Shown here in pieces: positions 24,759 through 32,122 of a stretch of 32,169 bases of DNA. The DNA lies in contig JADFXD010000031.1 of NCBI GenBank assembly GCA_015233725.1, positions 1-32,169 of the forward strand. The letters run 5' to 3'. Position 1 is the stretch's first letter. Each line of letters opens with the position of its first letter. The DNA is from Nitrospirota bacterium. GTDB taxonomy: Bacteria; Nitrospirota; Thermodesulfovibrionia; Thermodesulfovibrionales; Magnetobacteriaceae. The notes beneath the pieces are model-generated. The model ran no database searches. It saw nothing but the letters and a program-made list of their open reading frames with translations, and had not been told where the DNA came from. A program made the position numbers and the translations under genes.

Positions 24759-27263
24759 TTAGTAGCGTTCAAAGTCGCTGTCTTTTGGACTTTCTCTGTC
24801 TTTATCGGCAATATTGAGGTTAATCCCTGTTGGTCTCCTGTAATCGGATTTCACAGAGGATTGCCCTCTTTGTCCCTTGGGCTCTGCGCGTCTTTCGCTG
24901 CCTATGAGCCTTGGCTCCGTTGCCCTGCGTTCTTGCCTCTTCCTGGGAGGGGCTGTCCTCTGCGGATGTGTGTCTTCTATAGCGAGCTTGAAGAAGCCGA
25001 TGGTGTCTTGCATGTGCTCTGCCTGGGATGATAACTCATCCGATGTAGTAGACATCTCCTCTGCGGCGGCGGCGTTGTGCTGGATCACCTGGTCTAGCTG
25101 CTGGATGGCCTTGTTGATCTGATCCGTGCCTGAGTTCTGTTCGGCGCTGGAGGAGCTTATCTCCTGCACCAGCTCGGAGGTCTTCTGGATGTCGGGCACG
25201 AGGGCCTTTAACATCTCGCCGGCCCGCTCTGAGACCCCTACGCTTGAGGCAACAATGCTGTTGATCTCAGAGGCTGCGGACTGACTCCTGCCCGCGAGCT
25301 CACGCACCTCGGAGGCCACAACGGCAAAGCCCTTACCGTGCTCACCGGCACGGGCTGCCTCTATGGCCGCGTTTAAGGCCAAGAGGTTGGTCTGCCTGGC
25401 TATATCTTCAATGATGGTTGTCTTTTCGGCTATATCCTTCATGGCCTTTAGGGTCTGCTGGACGACCTCGCCACTGTCCCTGGCGCTTTGGGCCGACTTG
25501 GCGGCGAGCTTTTCTGTGTGAAGCGCGTTGTCGGCGTTGCTCTTTATGCTGGCCGACATCTGCTCCATCGAGGAGGAGACCTCCTCTGCCGCCGCGGCCT
25601 GTTCGCTGGCCCCTTGGGAGAGCCCTTGCGCGGCGCTGCTTAATTGCAGGCTGCCACTTGCCACCTCATCTGCCGTCGATTGGATATTTGACACCACGTC
25701 TTTGAGCCTTGCGATCATCTGTGACAGCGCCTGCATCAGCTTGTCCTTCTCCGAGCGTTCCTTTGCCTCGAGCTCGAGGTTGCCCCTTGATAGCTCCTGG
25801 GCCAGTGACGTTATCAGTACCTCTGCCTCTATCAGGACGTTTAGGTTGTTCTTGATGTCGTTGAACTCGCCCTTGTATGCATCTGTTATCTTTGGCGGGA
25901 TGTCCCCCTTGCTTATAAGGTCTATATAATTGGCGGCAAATTTTAACGGGCCAATAACGGCGTCAAGGGTGTTGTTGATCCCGGCGACTATCTCTCTGTA
26001 GCCCCCGTGAAACAGGTCAACGTTACCCCTGACGCTTAACTTCCCATTGACGGCCGCCTCTGTGAGCCTTGCACACTCCGCGATCAGCCCCTTGAGGGTA
26101 TCCGTGACCTTAAGCATACTCATAGAGATGTCGTTGAACTCACCCTTGTATGTCTCTGTTATCTTTGGCTGGATGTCCCCCTTGCTTATAAGGTCTATAT
26201 AATTGGCGGCAAATTTTAACGGGCCAATAACGGCGTCAAGGGTGTTGTTGATCCCGGCGACTATCTCTCTGTAGCCCCCGTGAAACAGGTCAACGTTACC
26301 CCTGACGCTTAACTTCCCATTGACGGCCGCCTCTGTGAGCCTCGCGGACTGTGCGATCAGCCCCTTGAGGGTATCCGTGACCTTGACCATGCTCAGGGAG
26401 AGGATGTCCTTGTCGGATTTTGGCTTTATGACAACCGATAGCTCCCCCTCGCTTATCTTCTCAGCGACTGCAGCCGCCTCCCTGATATTGTCTATGACGC
26501 CCTGAAACGCCCTGGCAAGCACACCCACCTCGTCCTTTGTGTCAACATCAACCACGACATCCACATCGCCGAGGGCCAGGCTGTCCGCTGCCATAGCCAT
26601 CTTCTTAACAGGCACGGAGATTATCCGCGCGATGAAGATTCCAAGCAATATCGCTATGATCACACCGCTGACGGTAAATATAATGATCGTCCTGCTTATA
26701 GCGTGCGCCAGGGCATTGTTCTTATCCGCCGCATCTTTGGCCGTTTTGGTGTTGTGATCGACGATCTTGTCAATGATCGGATACACCGCCCTTTCTGCCT
26801 TTGCCCCTTCACTGATAATCAGTTCTTTTAACTGAGGTATTTTATCGGCGTGTGCCAATTCAAGCATCTTATCAAGTTCAACCAAATATATCTTGTAGGC
26901 GTCCGTCAATTCCTTGTAAAGGGCACGGTCATCATCGGATGCGAGCGTCTTTTTAAATGCCTCAATACTGGCGTCTACCACCTCCCTGTCACCCTTGATG
27001 ACAGAGAAATAGTGCTGGCGTTCAGCCTCAGTGTCGTTGATGAGGAACGCCCTCATATTGGTGCGAAGACTCTGGAATTTTGAACCCGTCTTTGACATGT
27101 GGGCAATGGCAAGGGTCCCCTCCTCGTAGAGCTTCATATCCGCCTCGCTAATCTTCATAAGGTTTGCAATGCCTACATATCCCACTACCGCCGTGACAAC
27201 CGATACCAGGATAAAACTCAATATCAGCTTTGTTCCGATCCTTTGGTTATAGAACCATTTCAT
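24759..27263 (-). CDS. Methyl-accepting chemotaxis protein with tandemly duplicated HAMP-like linker modules
   Basis: 834 aa. TM1 is in the first 30 residues ([20 protein letters not shown]). A 4-helix-bundle periplasmic sensor (4HB_MCP) runs to about 185, TM2 is ~188-210 ([20 protein letters not shown]), and HAMP is ~211-265. Two 91-residue modules follow, each with [24 protein letters not shown] and [20 protein letters not shown], then a third related linker. The signalling domain has [48 protein letters not shown] is 6 nt before the ATG. A short basic C-terminal tail lacks the CheR-binding pentapeptide. Ligand unknown. Confidence 0.92.
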   Translation of the reverse strand: MKWFYNQRIGTKLILSFILVSVVTAVVGYVGIANLMKISEADMKLYEEGTLAIAHMSKTGSKFQSLRTNMRAFLINDTEAERQHYFSVIKGDREVVDASIEAFKKTLASDDDRALYKELTDAYKIYLVELDKMLELAHADKIPQLKELIISEGAKAERAVYPIIDKIVDHNTKTAKDAADKNNALAHAISRTIIIFTVSGVIIAILLGIFIARIISVPVKKMAMAADSLALGDVDVVVDVDTKDEVGVLARAFQGVIDNIREAAAVAEKISEGELSVVIKPKSDKDILSLSMVKVTDTLKGLIAQSARLTEAAVNGKLSVRGNVDLFHGGYREIVAGINNTLDAVIGPLKFAANYIDLISKGDIQPKITETYKGEFNDISMSMLKVTDTLKGLIAECARLTEAAVNGKLSVRGNVDLFHGGYREIVAGINNTLDAVIGPLKFAANYIDLISKGDIPPKITDAYKGEFNDIKNNLNVLIEAEVLITSLAQELSRGNLELEAKERSEKDKLMQALSQMIARLKDVVSNIQSTADEVASGSLQLSSAAQGLSQGASEQAAAAEEVSSSMEQMSASIKSNADNALHTEKLAAKSAQSARDSGEVVQQTLKAMKDIAEKTTIIEDIARQTNLLALNAAIEAARAGEHGKGFAVVASEVRELAGRSQSAASEINSIVASSVGVSERAGEMLKALVPDIQKTSELVQEISSSSAEQNSGTDQINKAIQQLDQVIQHNAAAAEEMSTTSDELSSQAEHMQDTIGFFKLAIEDTHPQRTAPPRKRQERRATEPRLIGSERRAEPKGQRGQSSVKSDYRRPTGINLNIADKDRESPKDSDFERY
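25845..26390 (-). repeat. 273-bp tandem duplication inside the chemoreceptor gene
   Basis: Two units of 273 bp (26390-26118 and 26117-25845), each 91 codons, begin at [10 protein letters not shown] and [10 protein letters not shown]. About 200 bp in the middle are base-for-base the same as far as I can follow, including silent positions, while the outer edges differ at several bases. This indicates recent duplication or ongoing gene conversion. Confidence 0.9.
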
Positions 27264-27533
27264 GTGTGAACCTCCTGAAAAATCTTAGTTGTTAAGTAAT
27301 ATCATCAATTATCATACCATAATATCTACCGTAAGTAAACGCCGTTCTTTAAAGATTGCATCCTGTTTTGGCAGTGTGTCATCTTAACAATATGTTAACC
27401 TCCTGCACTAGCTGCGCAGCATTACGGGGTCAAGGGGTCTGAGGGGGCAGGAGCGTGCCTGCAGCAACAAAGAAGGCAAAGCCTCCCTTTTTCTTTCTTC
27501 TTTTTTTTTATGCGTTGAATTTTCCAAAAATGC
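27264..27533. other. Divergent intergenic region with family A repeat
   Basis: 270 bp between the chemoreceptor (-) and the GspC/PilP-like gene (+). The first 150 bp are AT-rich and hold the chemoreceptor ribosome site and presumably its promoter. At 27424-27512 lies a family A element: GGGGTCAAGGGGTCTGAGGG, then GGCAGGAGCGTGCCTGCAGC, then GGCAAAGCC and a long T/C run, which lacks the simple CAAGGG hairpin of other copies. No gene is seen. Confidence 0.65.
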
Positions 27534-27539
27534 TATAAT
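27534..27539 (+). promoter_or_regulatory. Candidate -10 box for the GspC/PilP-like gene
   Basis: TATAAT ends 8 nt before the ATG at 27548, predicting a leader of about 2 nt and hence near-leaderless translation. No Shine-Dalgarno is present. TTGAAT (27515-27520) lies 13 bp upstream, too close for a standard -35. Confidence 0.5.
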
Positions 27540-27547
27540 ATTAAAGC

Positions 27548-28189
27548 ATGAGGGTATTGAGGCACTTCAACTTGTTAAACGTTAGCCTTATCGTATTGCT
27601 TGTAATGGCAGGGATGCACGAGCGGGAGCTTTACAGGCAAAAGCCTGTCGTAAGGGTTGCGATGAAGAAGGTTGAGCCTTTAAAACATGAAGACGTGAAG
27701 ATAATGGAGGGGCAGAAACTCGCGGACAGGGGCAGCTATATGCTTATAACGGACAAGAACCTGTTTCACCAGGACAGGAAGCTGGTCTTACCCCCCAAGA
27801 CGCCGGAGGTTGCCATCCCCCCGCCAGATTTCACAGTGTATGGGATATTGATGTACCCTAACGCCACAACTGTTTATGTAGAGGATAAGAAAAATCCCTA
27901 CAGCACACCGGGCAGAGGGACACGACAGAGGAGACTCCACCAGGGAGATACAATCAGCGGCTATACGTTACAGACCATAACCCCTGAGTATGTTGAGTTC
28001 GTCAGCGGGGAAAAGACCTTAAGGTATATGGTCGTAGACCACTCTAAGAATAAACCCCGTGCAGGTATACCACCTGCAACGCCAAAGGGTGCTCCACCAC
28101 AGGGCAATCCACCACCGGGGGCGCCTCCTGGGATGGTTACACCTCCTGGGATGCCTCCAATACCAATGCCACCTATGCCAGGACATTAG
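27548..28189 (+). CDS. Membrane-anchored GspC/PilP-like protein with proline-rich tail
   Basis: 213 aa. There is one N-terminal membrane helix (LLNVSLIVLLVMAGM). Residues ~70-165 hold the beta-rich pattern NLFHQDRK, then FTVYGILMYPNATTVYVEDKK, then RRLHQGDTISGYTLQTITPEYVEFVSGEKTLRYMV, reminiscent of the periplasmic homology region of GspC and PilP. Residues ~170-213 are a Pro/Gly/Met-rich tail (PPGAPPGMVTPPGMPPIPMP), probably disordered. No other secretion or pilus genes are nearby, so a solitary scaffold is inferred. The gene stands alone behind its own TATAAT and is followed by a separate promoter for the helicase. Confidence 0.6.
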   Translation: MRVLRHFNLLNVSLIVLLVMAGMHERELYRQKPVVRVAMKKVEPLKHEDVKIMEGQKLADRGSYMLITDKNLFHQDRKLVLPPKTPEVAIPPPDFTVYGILMYPNATTVYVEDKKNPYSTPGRGTRQRRLHQGDTISGYTLQTITPEYVEFVSGEKTLRYMVVDHSKNKPRAGIPPATPKGAPPQGNPPPGAPPGMVTPPGMPPIPMPPMPGH

Positions 28190-28197
28190 AGTTGTGG

Positions 28198-28203
28198 TAT
28201 AAT
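28198..28203 (+). promoter_or_regulatory. Candidate -10 box for the DEAD-box helicase
   Basis: TATAAT lies 9 bp after the preceding stop. It gives a leader of about 55 nt that contains a degenerate family B motif (GGTTCGTTTCCTACGGTCAC at 28212-28231). No clear -35. Confidence 0.4.
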
Positions 28204-28265
28204 ATTGATCGGTTCGTTTCCTACGGTCACAGGAAGGCAAATAAAATAATAGAAGGCATGTATAA

Positions 28266-29684
28266 ATGGATATGGAACAAGAAGCAAACGAGTTTGAGGT
28301 TTTTGGTTTTAGTAAGAACATACTAAAGGGGGTCATAGAGGCTGGCTATAAGGTGCCATCCCCGATCCAGGAGAAGGCGATACCGGTGATCCTTCAGGGC
28401 CGCGACGTAATAGCGCAGGCTCAGACGGGCACCGGTAAAACGGCAGCCTTTGGGTTGCCGGCGATGCAGATGGTCAACTACACGGGAGAGGTTGAGATAC
28501 TGGTGATAATCCCCACACGTGAGCTTGCCTCCCAGGTCAGCGACGAGTTGTATCGTCTGGGGCGTTTTGCCTCAATCCAGACAGTAGCAGTATACGGGGG
28601 GCAATCCATAAGCAGGCAGGTGGATTTAATCAACAGAGGGGCACAGGTGGTTACGGCAACCCCCGGCAGACTGCTGGACCATCTCAGGAGCAAACGCTTA
28701 AAGGGCTTCAACCCCAGCATAGTCGTCCTCGATGAGGCCGATGAGATGCTGGATATGGGCTTTATAGAGGACATAGAGGCCATCTTTGAGTATCTGCCCA
28801 AAAAGCGTCAGACGCTGCTCTTTTCGGCAACCGTACCTCCAGTCATAGCCAGGCTGGCGCGGTCAATCCTCAACGACCCGGTAACCATCGACGTCACACC
28901 AAAGGACCTGGCAACACCCACCGATATCGAGCAGCGCTACTACGTAATAGATGAGCGCGAGCGTGAGGAGGCCCTTGTCAGGCTCATAGACACGGAGGCC
29001 CCAGCCAAGGCGCTCATCTTCTGCCGCACCAAGAAGGAGACCGATATCCTGTCAACGACTATGATATCGCGCGGCTACTCCGCAAAGGCGCTGCATGGGG
29101 ATATGGAACAGTTTCAGCGAAACACCACCATGGACAACTTCAAGCGTGGACGCGTCGATATGCTGATCGCAACCGACGTGGCAGCCAGGGGGCTTGACAT
29201 CACGGACGTCTCACACGTGTTTAACTACCACATCCCCTTTGACCCCGGCAGTTATGTGCATCGCATCGGACGCACGGGGCGGGCAGGCAAGAAGGGTATA
29301 GCCATCACGCTGGTTACACCGCTGGAGTTTAAGGAACTGACCCGCATTATGGAATTCTCCGGCGCCCCGATCGTCTATGAGGAGGTGCCAACCATCACCC
29401 AGGCCATGAGGCGTCATCAAAACACCCTCGTAACCAACCTGACCCGAGAGCATATAGCCGAGGAGTCCGTTGAGATCATACAACGCCTCTCAGAGGAGAT
29501 GGACTGCACACAGATCGCCTGCAAGGCCATCTCTATGCTCCTGGACAAACAAAAGGTGGCAGGACCAAACAGGATAGGCCTCACCACCAGAGAGGTCGAA
29601 CGCATCATGCACAGGACAACGGCAAGGCAGAAGGCCCCAAAGAGAATACCATCGAGGATCCCAGCCCGTAGAAAGAGATTCTAA
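28266..29684 (+). CDS. DEAD-box ATP-dependent RNA helicase
   Basis: 472 aa; unwinds RNA duplexes in ribosome assembly or mRNA turnover. All core motifs are present: Q motif (KVPSPIQEKAIP), I (AQTGTGKTAA), Ia (PTRELASQV), Ib (TPGRLLDHL), II (VLDEADEML), III (LFSATVP), IV (ALIFCRTKKETD), V (LIATDVAARGLDI) and VI (HRIGRTGRAGKKG). A ~100-residue basic tail ends in QKAPKRIPSRIPARRKRF, typical of RNA-binding extensions. There is no DbpA-type domain, so a RhlE/CsdA-like identity is open. Its last 141 bp are duplicated at 30303-30443, bracketing the toxin-antitoxin genes. Confidence 0.95.
   Translation: MDMEQEANEFEVFGFSKNILKGVIEAGYKVPSPIQEKAIPVILQGRDVIAQAQTGTGKTAAFGLPAMQMVNYTGEVEILVIIPTRELASQVSDELYRLGRFASIQTVAVYGGQSISRQVDLINRGAQVVTATPGRLLDHLRSKRLKGFNPSIVVLDEADEMLDMGFIEDIEAIFEYLPKKRQTLLFSATVPPVIARLARSILNDPVTIDVTPKDLATPTDIEQRYYVIDEREREEALVRLIDTEAPAKALIFCRTKKETDILSTTMISRGYSAKALHGDMEQFQRNTTMDNFKRGRVDMLIATDVAARGLDITDVSHVFNYHIPFDPGSYVHRIGRTGRAGKKGIAITLVTPLEFKELTRIMEFSGAPIVYEEVPTITQAMRRHQNTLVTNLTREHIAEESVEIIQRLSEEMDCTQIACKAISMLLDKQKVAGPNRIGLTTREVERIMHRTTARQKAPKRIPSRIPARRKRF
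29544..29684 (+). repeat. 141-bp direct repeat, left copy (3' end of helicase gene)
   Basis: It spans from GACAAACAAAAGGTGGC to the helicase TAA. It matches 30303-30443 base for base except for two substitutions near the end (ATCGAGGATCCC versus ATCAAGGATACC). The period between copies is 759 bp. Confidence 0.95.
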
Positions 29685-29708
29685 CTATCAACATAAAAAC
29701 CTCTGCCT

Positions 29709-30044
29709 ATGGAGATATTCTTCAGGAAGGAAAAAATAGCTAAAACAATGAACTCACATGCAGAAATGGTAAAAACATTTGGTGAAAGCAACGCGATATT
29801 CATTGAGAGAAGGATGCAGGTGTTAAGGGCAGCCTTATCACTTGCCGAAGTACCTCATACGCCTCCTGAAAGGCGGCATGAATTGACAGGCAAGATGAAA
29901 GGGCTTTTTGCGGTGGACGCAAAACACCCCAAGAGGATTGTCTTTGCCCCATATCATAACCCCATCCCTAAAAAGGATGATGGGGGGATAGACCTCGAAC
30001 GAATTACATCAATAGAAATAGTTGATGTGGAGGATTATCACTGA
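29709..30044 (+). CDS. higB: HigB-family toxin (RelE/ParE superfamily mRNA interferase)
   Basis: 111 aa. The order of landmarks matches HigB 'killer' proteins: MEIFFRKEKIAKTM, then ERRMQVLRAALSLAEVPHTPPERRHELTGKMKGLFAVD, then PKRIVFAPYHNPIPKKDDGGIDL, then ITSIEIVDVEDYH. The family cleaves mRNA at the ribosome when freed from HigA. It begins 24 bp after the helicase stop with no strong ribosome site or promoter, so it may ride on helicase transcription. Its TGA overlaps the antitoxin ATG by one base. Confidence 0.9.
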   Translation: MEIFFRKEKIAKTMNSHAEMVKTFGESNAIFIERRMQVLRAALSLAEVPHTPPERRHELTGKMKGLFAVDAKHPKRIVFAPYHNPIPKKDDGGIDLERITSIEIVDVEDYH

Positions 30045-30430
30045 TGAGTGTAAATTTAATGCGATATGAGCCGGATTATGCTGTTAGCCCTGGAGAGGTC
30101 TTGCAGGAGAGGCTTGAAGCTATGGGCATGAATCAAGCAGAGTTTGCCAGGAGATGTCAGATTTCCCCGCAAATTATCAATCAAATAATTCATGGCAGAC
30201 ACCGTGTTACTGCGGAAATTGCAATAAGATTTGAGAGCATAACCGGGGTTTCGGCAAACGTATGGAGCAATCTTGAGGTTGCATATCAGCTCAATGCTCA
30301 TAGACAAACAAAAGGTGGCAGGACCAAACAGGATAGGCCTCACCACCAGAGAGGTCGAACGCATCATGCACAGGACAACGGCAAGGCAGAAGGCCCCAAA
30401 GAGAATACCATCAAGGATACCAGCCCGTAG
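30044..30430 (+). CDS. higA: HigA-family antitoxin, C-terminus replaced by out-of-frame helicase tail
   Basis: 128 aa. Residues ~8-85 are a HigA/XRE helix-turn-helix: YEPDYAVSPGEVLQERLEAMG, NQAEFARRCQISPQIINQII, then VTAEIAIRFESITGVSANVWSNLE. From about residue 87 onward (RQTKGGRTKQDRPHHQRG) the codons lie inside the 141-bp copy of the helicase 3' end, read in a different frame. About 42 residues are thus overprinted and very basic. Antitoxins paired with this HigB type are often longer, so truncation during the recombination is inferred. The ATG overlaps the toxin stop (TGATG). Toxin binding and autorepression may or may not survive. Confidence 0.85.
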   Translation: MSVNLMRYEPDYAVSPGEVLQERLEAMGMNQAEFARRCQISPQIINQIIHGRHRVTAEIAIRFESITGVSANVWSNLEVAYQLNAHRQTKGGRTKQDRPHHQRGRTHHAQDNGKAEGPKENTIKDTSP

Positions 30431-30443
30431 AAAGAGATTCTAA
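30303..30443 (+). repeat. 141-bp direct repeat, right copy (helicase tail remnant)
   Basis: 139 of 141 bases equal the helicase 3' end. In the helicase frame it still reads DKQKVAGPNRIGLTTREVE down to ARRKRF and TAA, so the old C-terminal codons are preserved although detached from any helicase. The same DNA carries the last ~42 codons and stop of higA in another frame. Confidence 0.95.
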
Positions 30444-30466
30444 ATAGGAGAGGAAGGACTTGACCT

Positions 30467-30559
30467 GTGACGCCAGATGCAGCGCGCTTTATCGCAAAGG
30501 CCAGGAAGTTGCTTGCAAATGCCGACACAATTGGAGTTTTTGCGGCTAACCAAGGATGA
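30467..30559 (+). pseudogene. Remnant of a HEPN-domain protein gene
   Basis: Following a GGAGAGGAAGG ribosome site, GTG at 30467 opens 30 codons: VTPDAARFIAKARKLLANAD, then TIGVFAANQG and TGA. The start is characteristic of small HEPN-domain proteins, which normally continue for ~130 residues with a Tyr/Ala-rich helix and act with nucleotidyltransferase partners. Here homology appears to stop after about 25 residues, and no partner is present. The GTG choice and the family are inferred from a short match. Confidence 0.45.
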
Positions 30560-30625
30560 TCCAAGCGTTCCGGTCGAGCTTAGGATTTTTCATACCTTCT
30601 TTATATTTCGTGGTAGCAACCCTAA

Positions 30626-30718
30626 GAAAAGAAAGAAGGGGGACGCCTGGCCGCCCCCTCTGCAAGGGGGGGTGGGGCACCCCAGCCAAAAAGAAGCTCC
30701 TTGACCCCATAATTCTTA
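30626..30718 (-). repeat. Family A dispersed structured repeat, reversed copy
   Basis: It begins with a purine run (AAGAAAAGAAAGAAGGGGG) and GACGCCTGGCCGCCCCC, then CTGCAAGGGGGGGTGGGGCACCCC-AGCCAAAAAGAAGC and the reversed signature TCCTTGACCCCATAATTCT. It combines the long-form arm of the 24677 copy with the short-form core of the 16670 and 23177 copies, so it may be the closest to a full-length element. Confidence 0.8.
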
Positions 30719-30722
30719 ATCC

Positions 30723-31168
30723 TAAATGTCTCATTCTTAATAGCATATCATCACAGGATTTTTTACAGCAAGAAATTTTTCTTGACAAATATTTTCTCTA
30801 AGTTTTACACTGATTGATGAGAATATTTAAAGCATCAGGTGTGAACGCTGTTAAATCAGATACTCTGGCACCAGACTTGCGCTCTCTCTATGCAACATTA
30901 CATTTAGTTACTTTCTTATCACCGATTATTTATTTAACCATAACCCTATGCCTTACTATTGGCTGTTAAGGAATGGTAAAGCCGTATTGTCTTTTGGGTC
31001 TATTACCTTTATTTTAGCCAAGTTACACAATCAGGGATATGTAGATAAGAAGGAGGTGACGCAGATAAAAGCATTGTATCTTTAGAGAGGTTATTTTTTA
31101 GTTCATGGGGTTAGCATACATGATGTATGCGGATTAACTGAAGTTTAAGAATAAGGAGATATAGTCAA
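30723..31168. other. Mostly non-coding stretch with a possible 45-codon gene remnant
   Basis: 446 bp, AT-rich. The only coding-like segment is 30948-31085 (+). An ATG opens MPYYWLLRNGKAVLSFGSIT, continuing ILAKLHNQGYVDKKEVTQIK to a TAG; its composition looks protein-like. The frame is open upstream to about 30855 without a ribosome site. I do not recognise it; it could be the tail of a decayed gene. The last 30 bp hold the ribosome site (AAGGAG) of the FG-GAP gene. Confidence 0.35.
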
Positions 31169-32122
31169 ATGAGAAGAAATATAGGCAAGGTGGCTTTGTT
31201 ATTAATGTTTCTGTTTCTATGTACTGCGACAAGCGCCTATAGTAAAGCGATAAATGACTTTGACGGCGATGGCAATAGCGACGTCCTGTTGCGTAACACC
31301 ACAACAGGTGATGTCGTTATTTGGTTGATGAATGGAAAGACAATAAAGGGTGGTGACTTTGCGATTAAGGGTTTGCCCTCCGATTGGGTAATCAAAGGCA
31401 CAGGGGACTTCAACGGTGATGGCAAAGCAGATATTCTACTGCAAAGCAGTACAACTGGCGACGTCTACATCTGGTTTATGAATGGCACAAAGATATCAGG
31501 CGGTGACTATGCCCAGCATAGTTTGCCGAAGGAGTGGGTATTTAAGGGGATAGGCGACTTTAACGCCGATGGCAAGAGCGACATCCTGTGGCAGAACAGC
31601 ACAACTGGCGATGTTGCCATATGGCTGATGGATGGAACCAAGATAAGTGGTGGAGGCATTGCAGTGAAGGGTCTGTCATCAGATTGGGCAGTCAGGGCAG
31701 TGGCAGATTTTAACAATGACGGCAAGAGTGATATCCTTTTGCAAAACGCTACTAACGGCGATGTCTACCTTTGGATCATGGATGGTGTCAATATACAACA
31801 AGTGAGTGGCTCAGTAGCCAAAGGCATCATGAGCAACTGGCAGATGAAGGCTATTGCTGATTTTGATGGTGGTGGCAAGGCTGACATCCTATGGCAAGAC
31901 ACCACAACGGGTGATACTGCCATGTGGCTAATGGATGGGGCTAAGGTAAATGGAGGCAACTATGTGGTGCGAGGAATACCAAGCAACTGGAAGATATTTA
32001 CAACTGGAGATTATAACGGCGATGGCAAGACCGATGTACTGTGGCAAGACAGTGTAACAGGTGACATTGCAGTGTGGTTCATGAATGGCCTTACAATCTC
32101 AGGCGGAGATTATGTATACTGA
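31169..32122 (+). CDS. Exported FG-GAP/VCBS repeat protein
   Basis: 317 aa. A clear signal peptide (NIGKVALLLMFLFLCTATSAYS, cleavage near residue 26) leads directly into six FG-GAP-type blades of about 48 residues. Each blade has a DxNxDGKxDIL calcium loop and a TTGDVxIWLMDGT strand, which would make one six-bladed beta-propeller. The blades are very close in sequence to those of the frameshifted protein at 8989-11241, but here without DUF1566 or BACON domains. Secretion to the periplasm or surface is inferred; ligand unknown. AAGGAG precedes the ATG. Only 47 bp remain downstream in the window. Confidence 0.88.
   Translation: MRRNIGKVALLLMFLFLCTATSAYSKAINDFDGDGNSDVLLRNTTTGDVVIWLMNGKTIKGGDFAIKGLPSDWVIKGTGDFNGDGKADILLQSSTTGDVYIWFMNGTKISGGDYAQHSLPKEWVFKGIGDFNADGKSDILWQNSTTGDVAIWLMDGTKISGGGIAVKGLSSDWAVRAVADFNNDGKSDILLQNATNGDVYLWIMDGVNIQQVSGSVAKGIMSNWQMKAIADFDGGGKADILWQDTTTGDTAMWLMDGAKVNGGNYVVRGIPSNWKIFTTGDYNGDGKTDVLWQDSVTGDIAVWFMNGLTISGGDYVY

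Noticed and set aside
29211-29608. Antisense ORFs with MMRSTSLVVRPILFGPATF, occurring again at 30056-30367
   Set aside because: The shared start is only the reverse complement of the duplicated helicase tail; it is evidence of the 141-bp repeat, not of two related genes.
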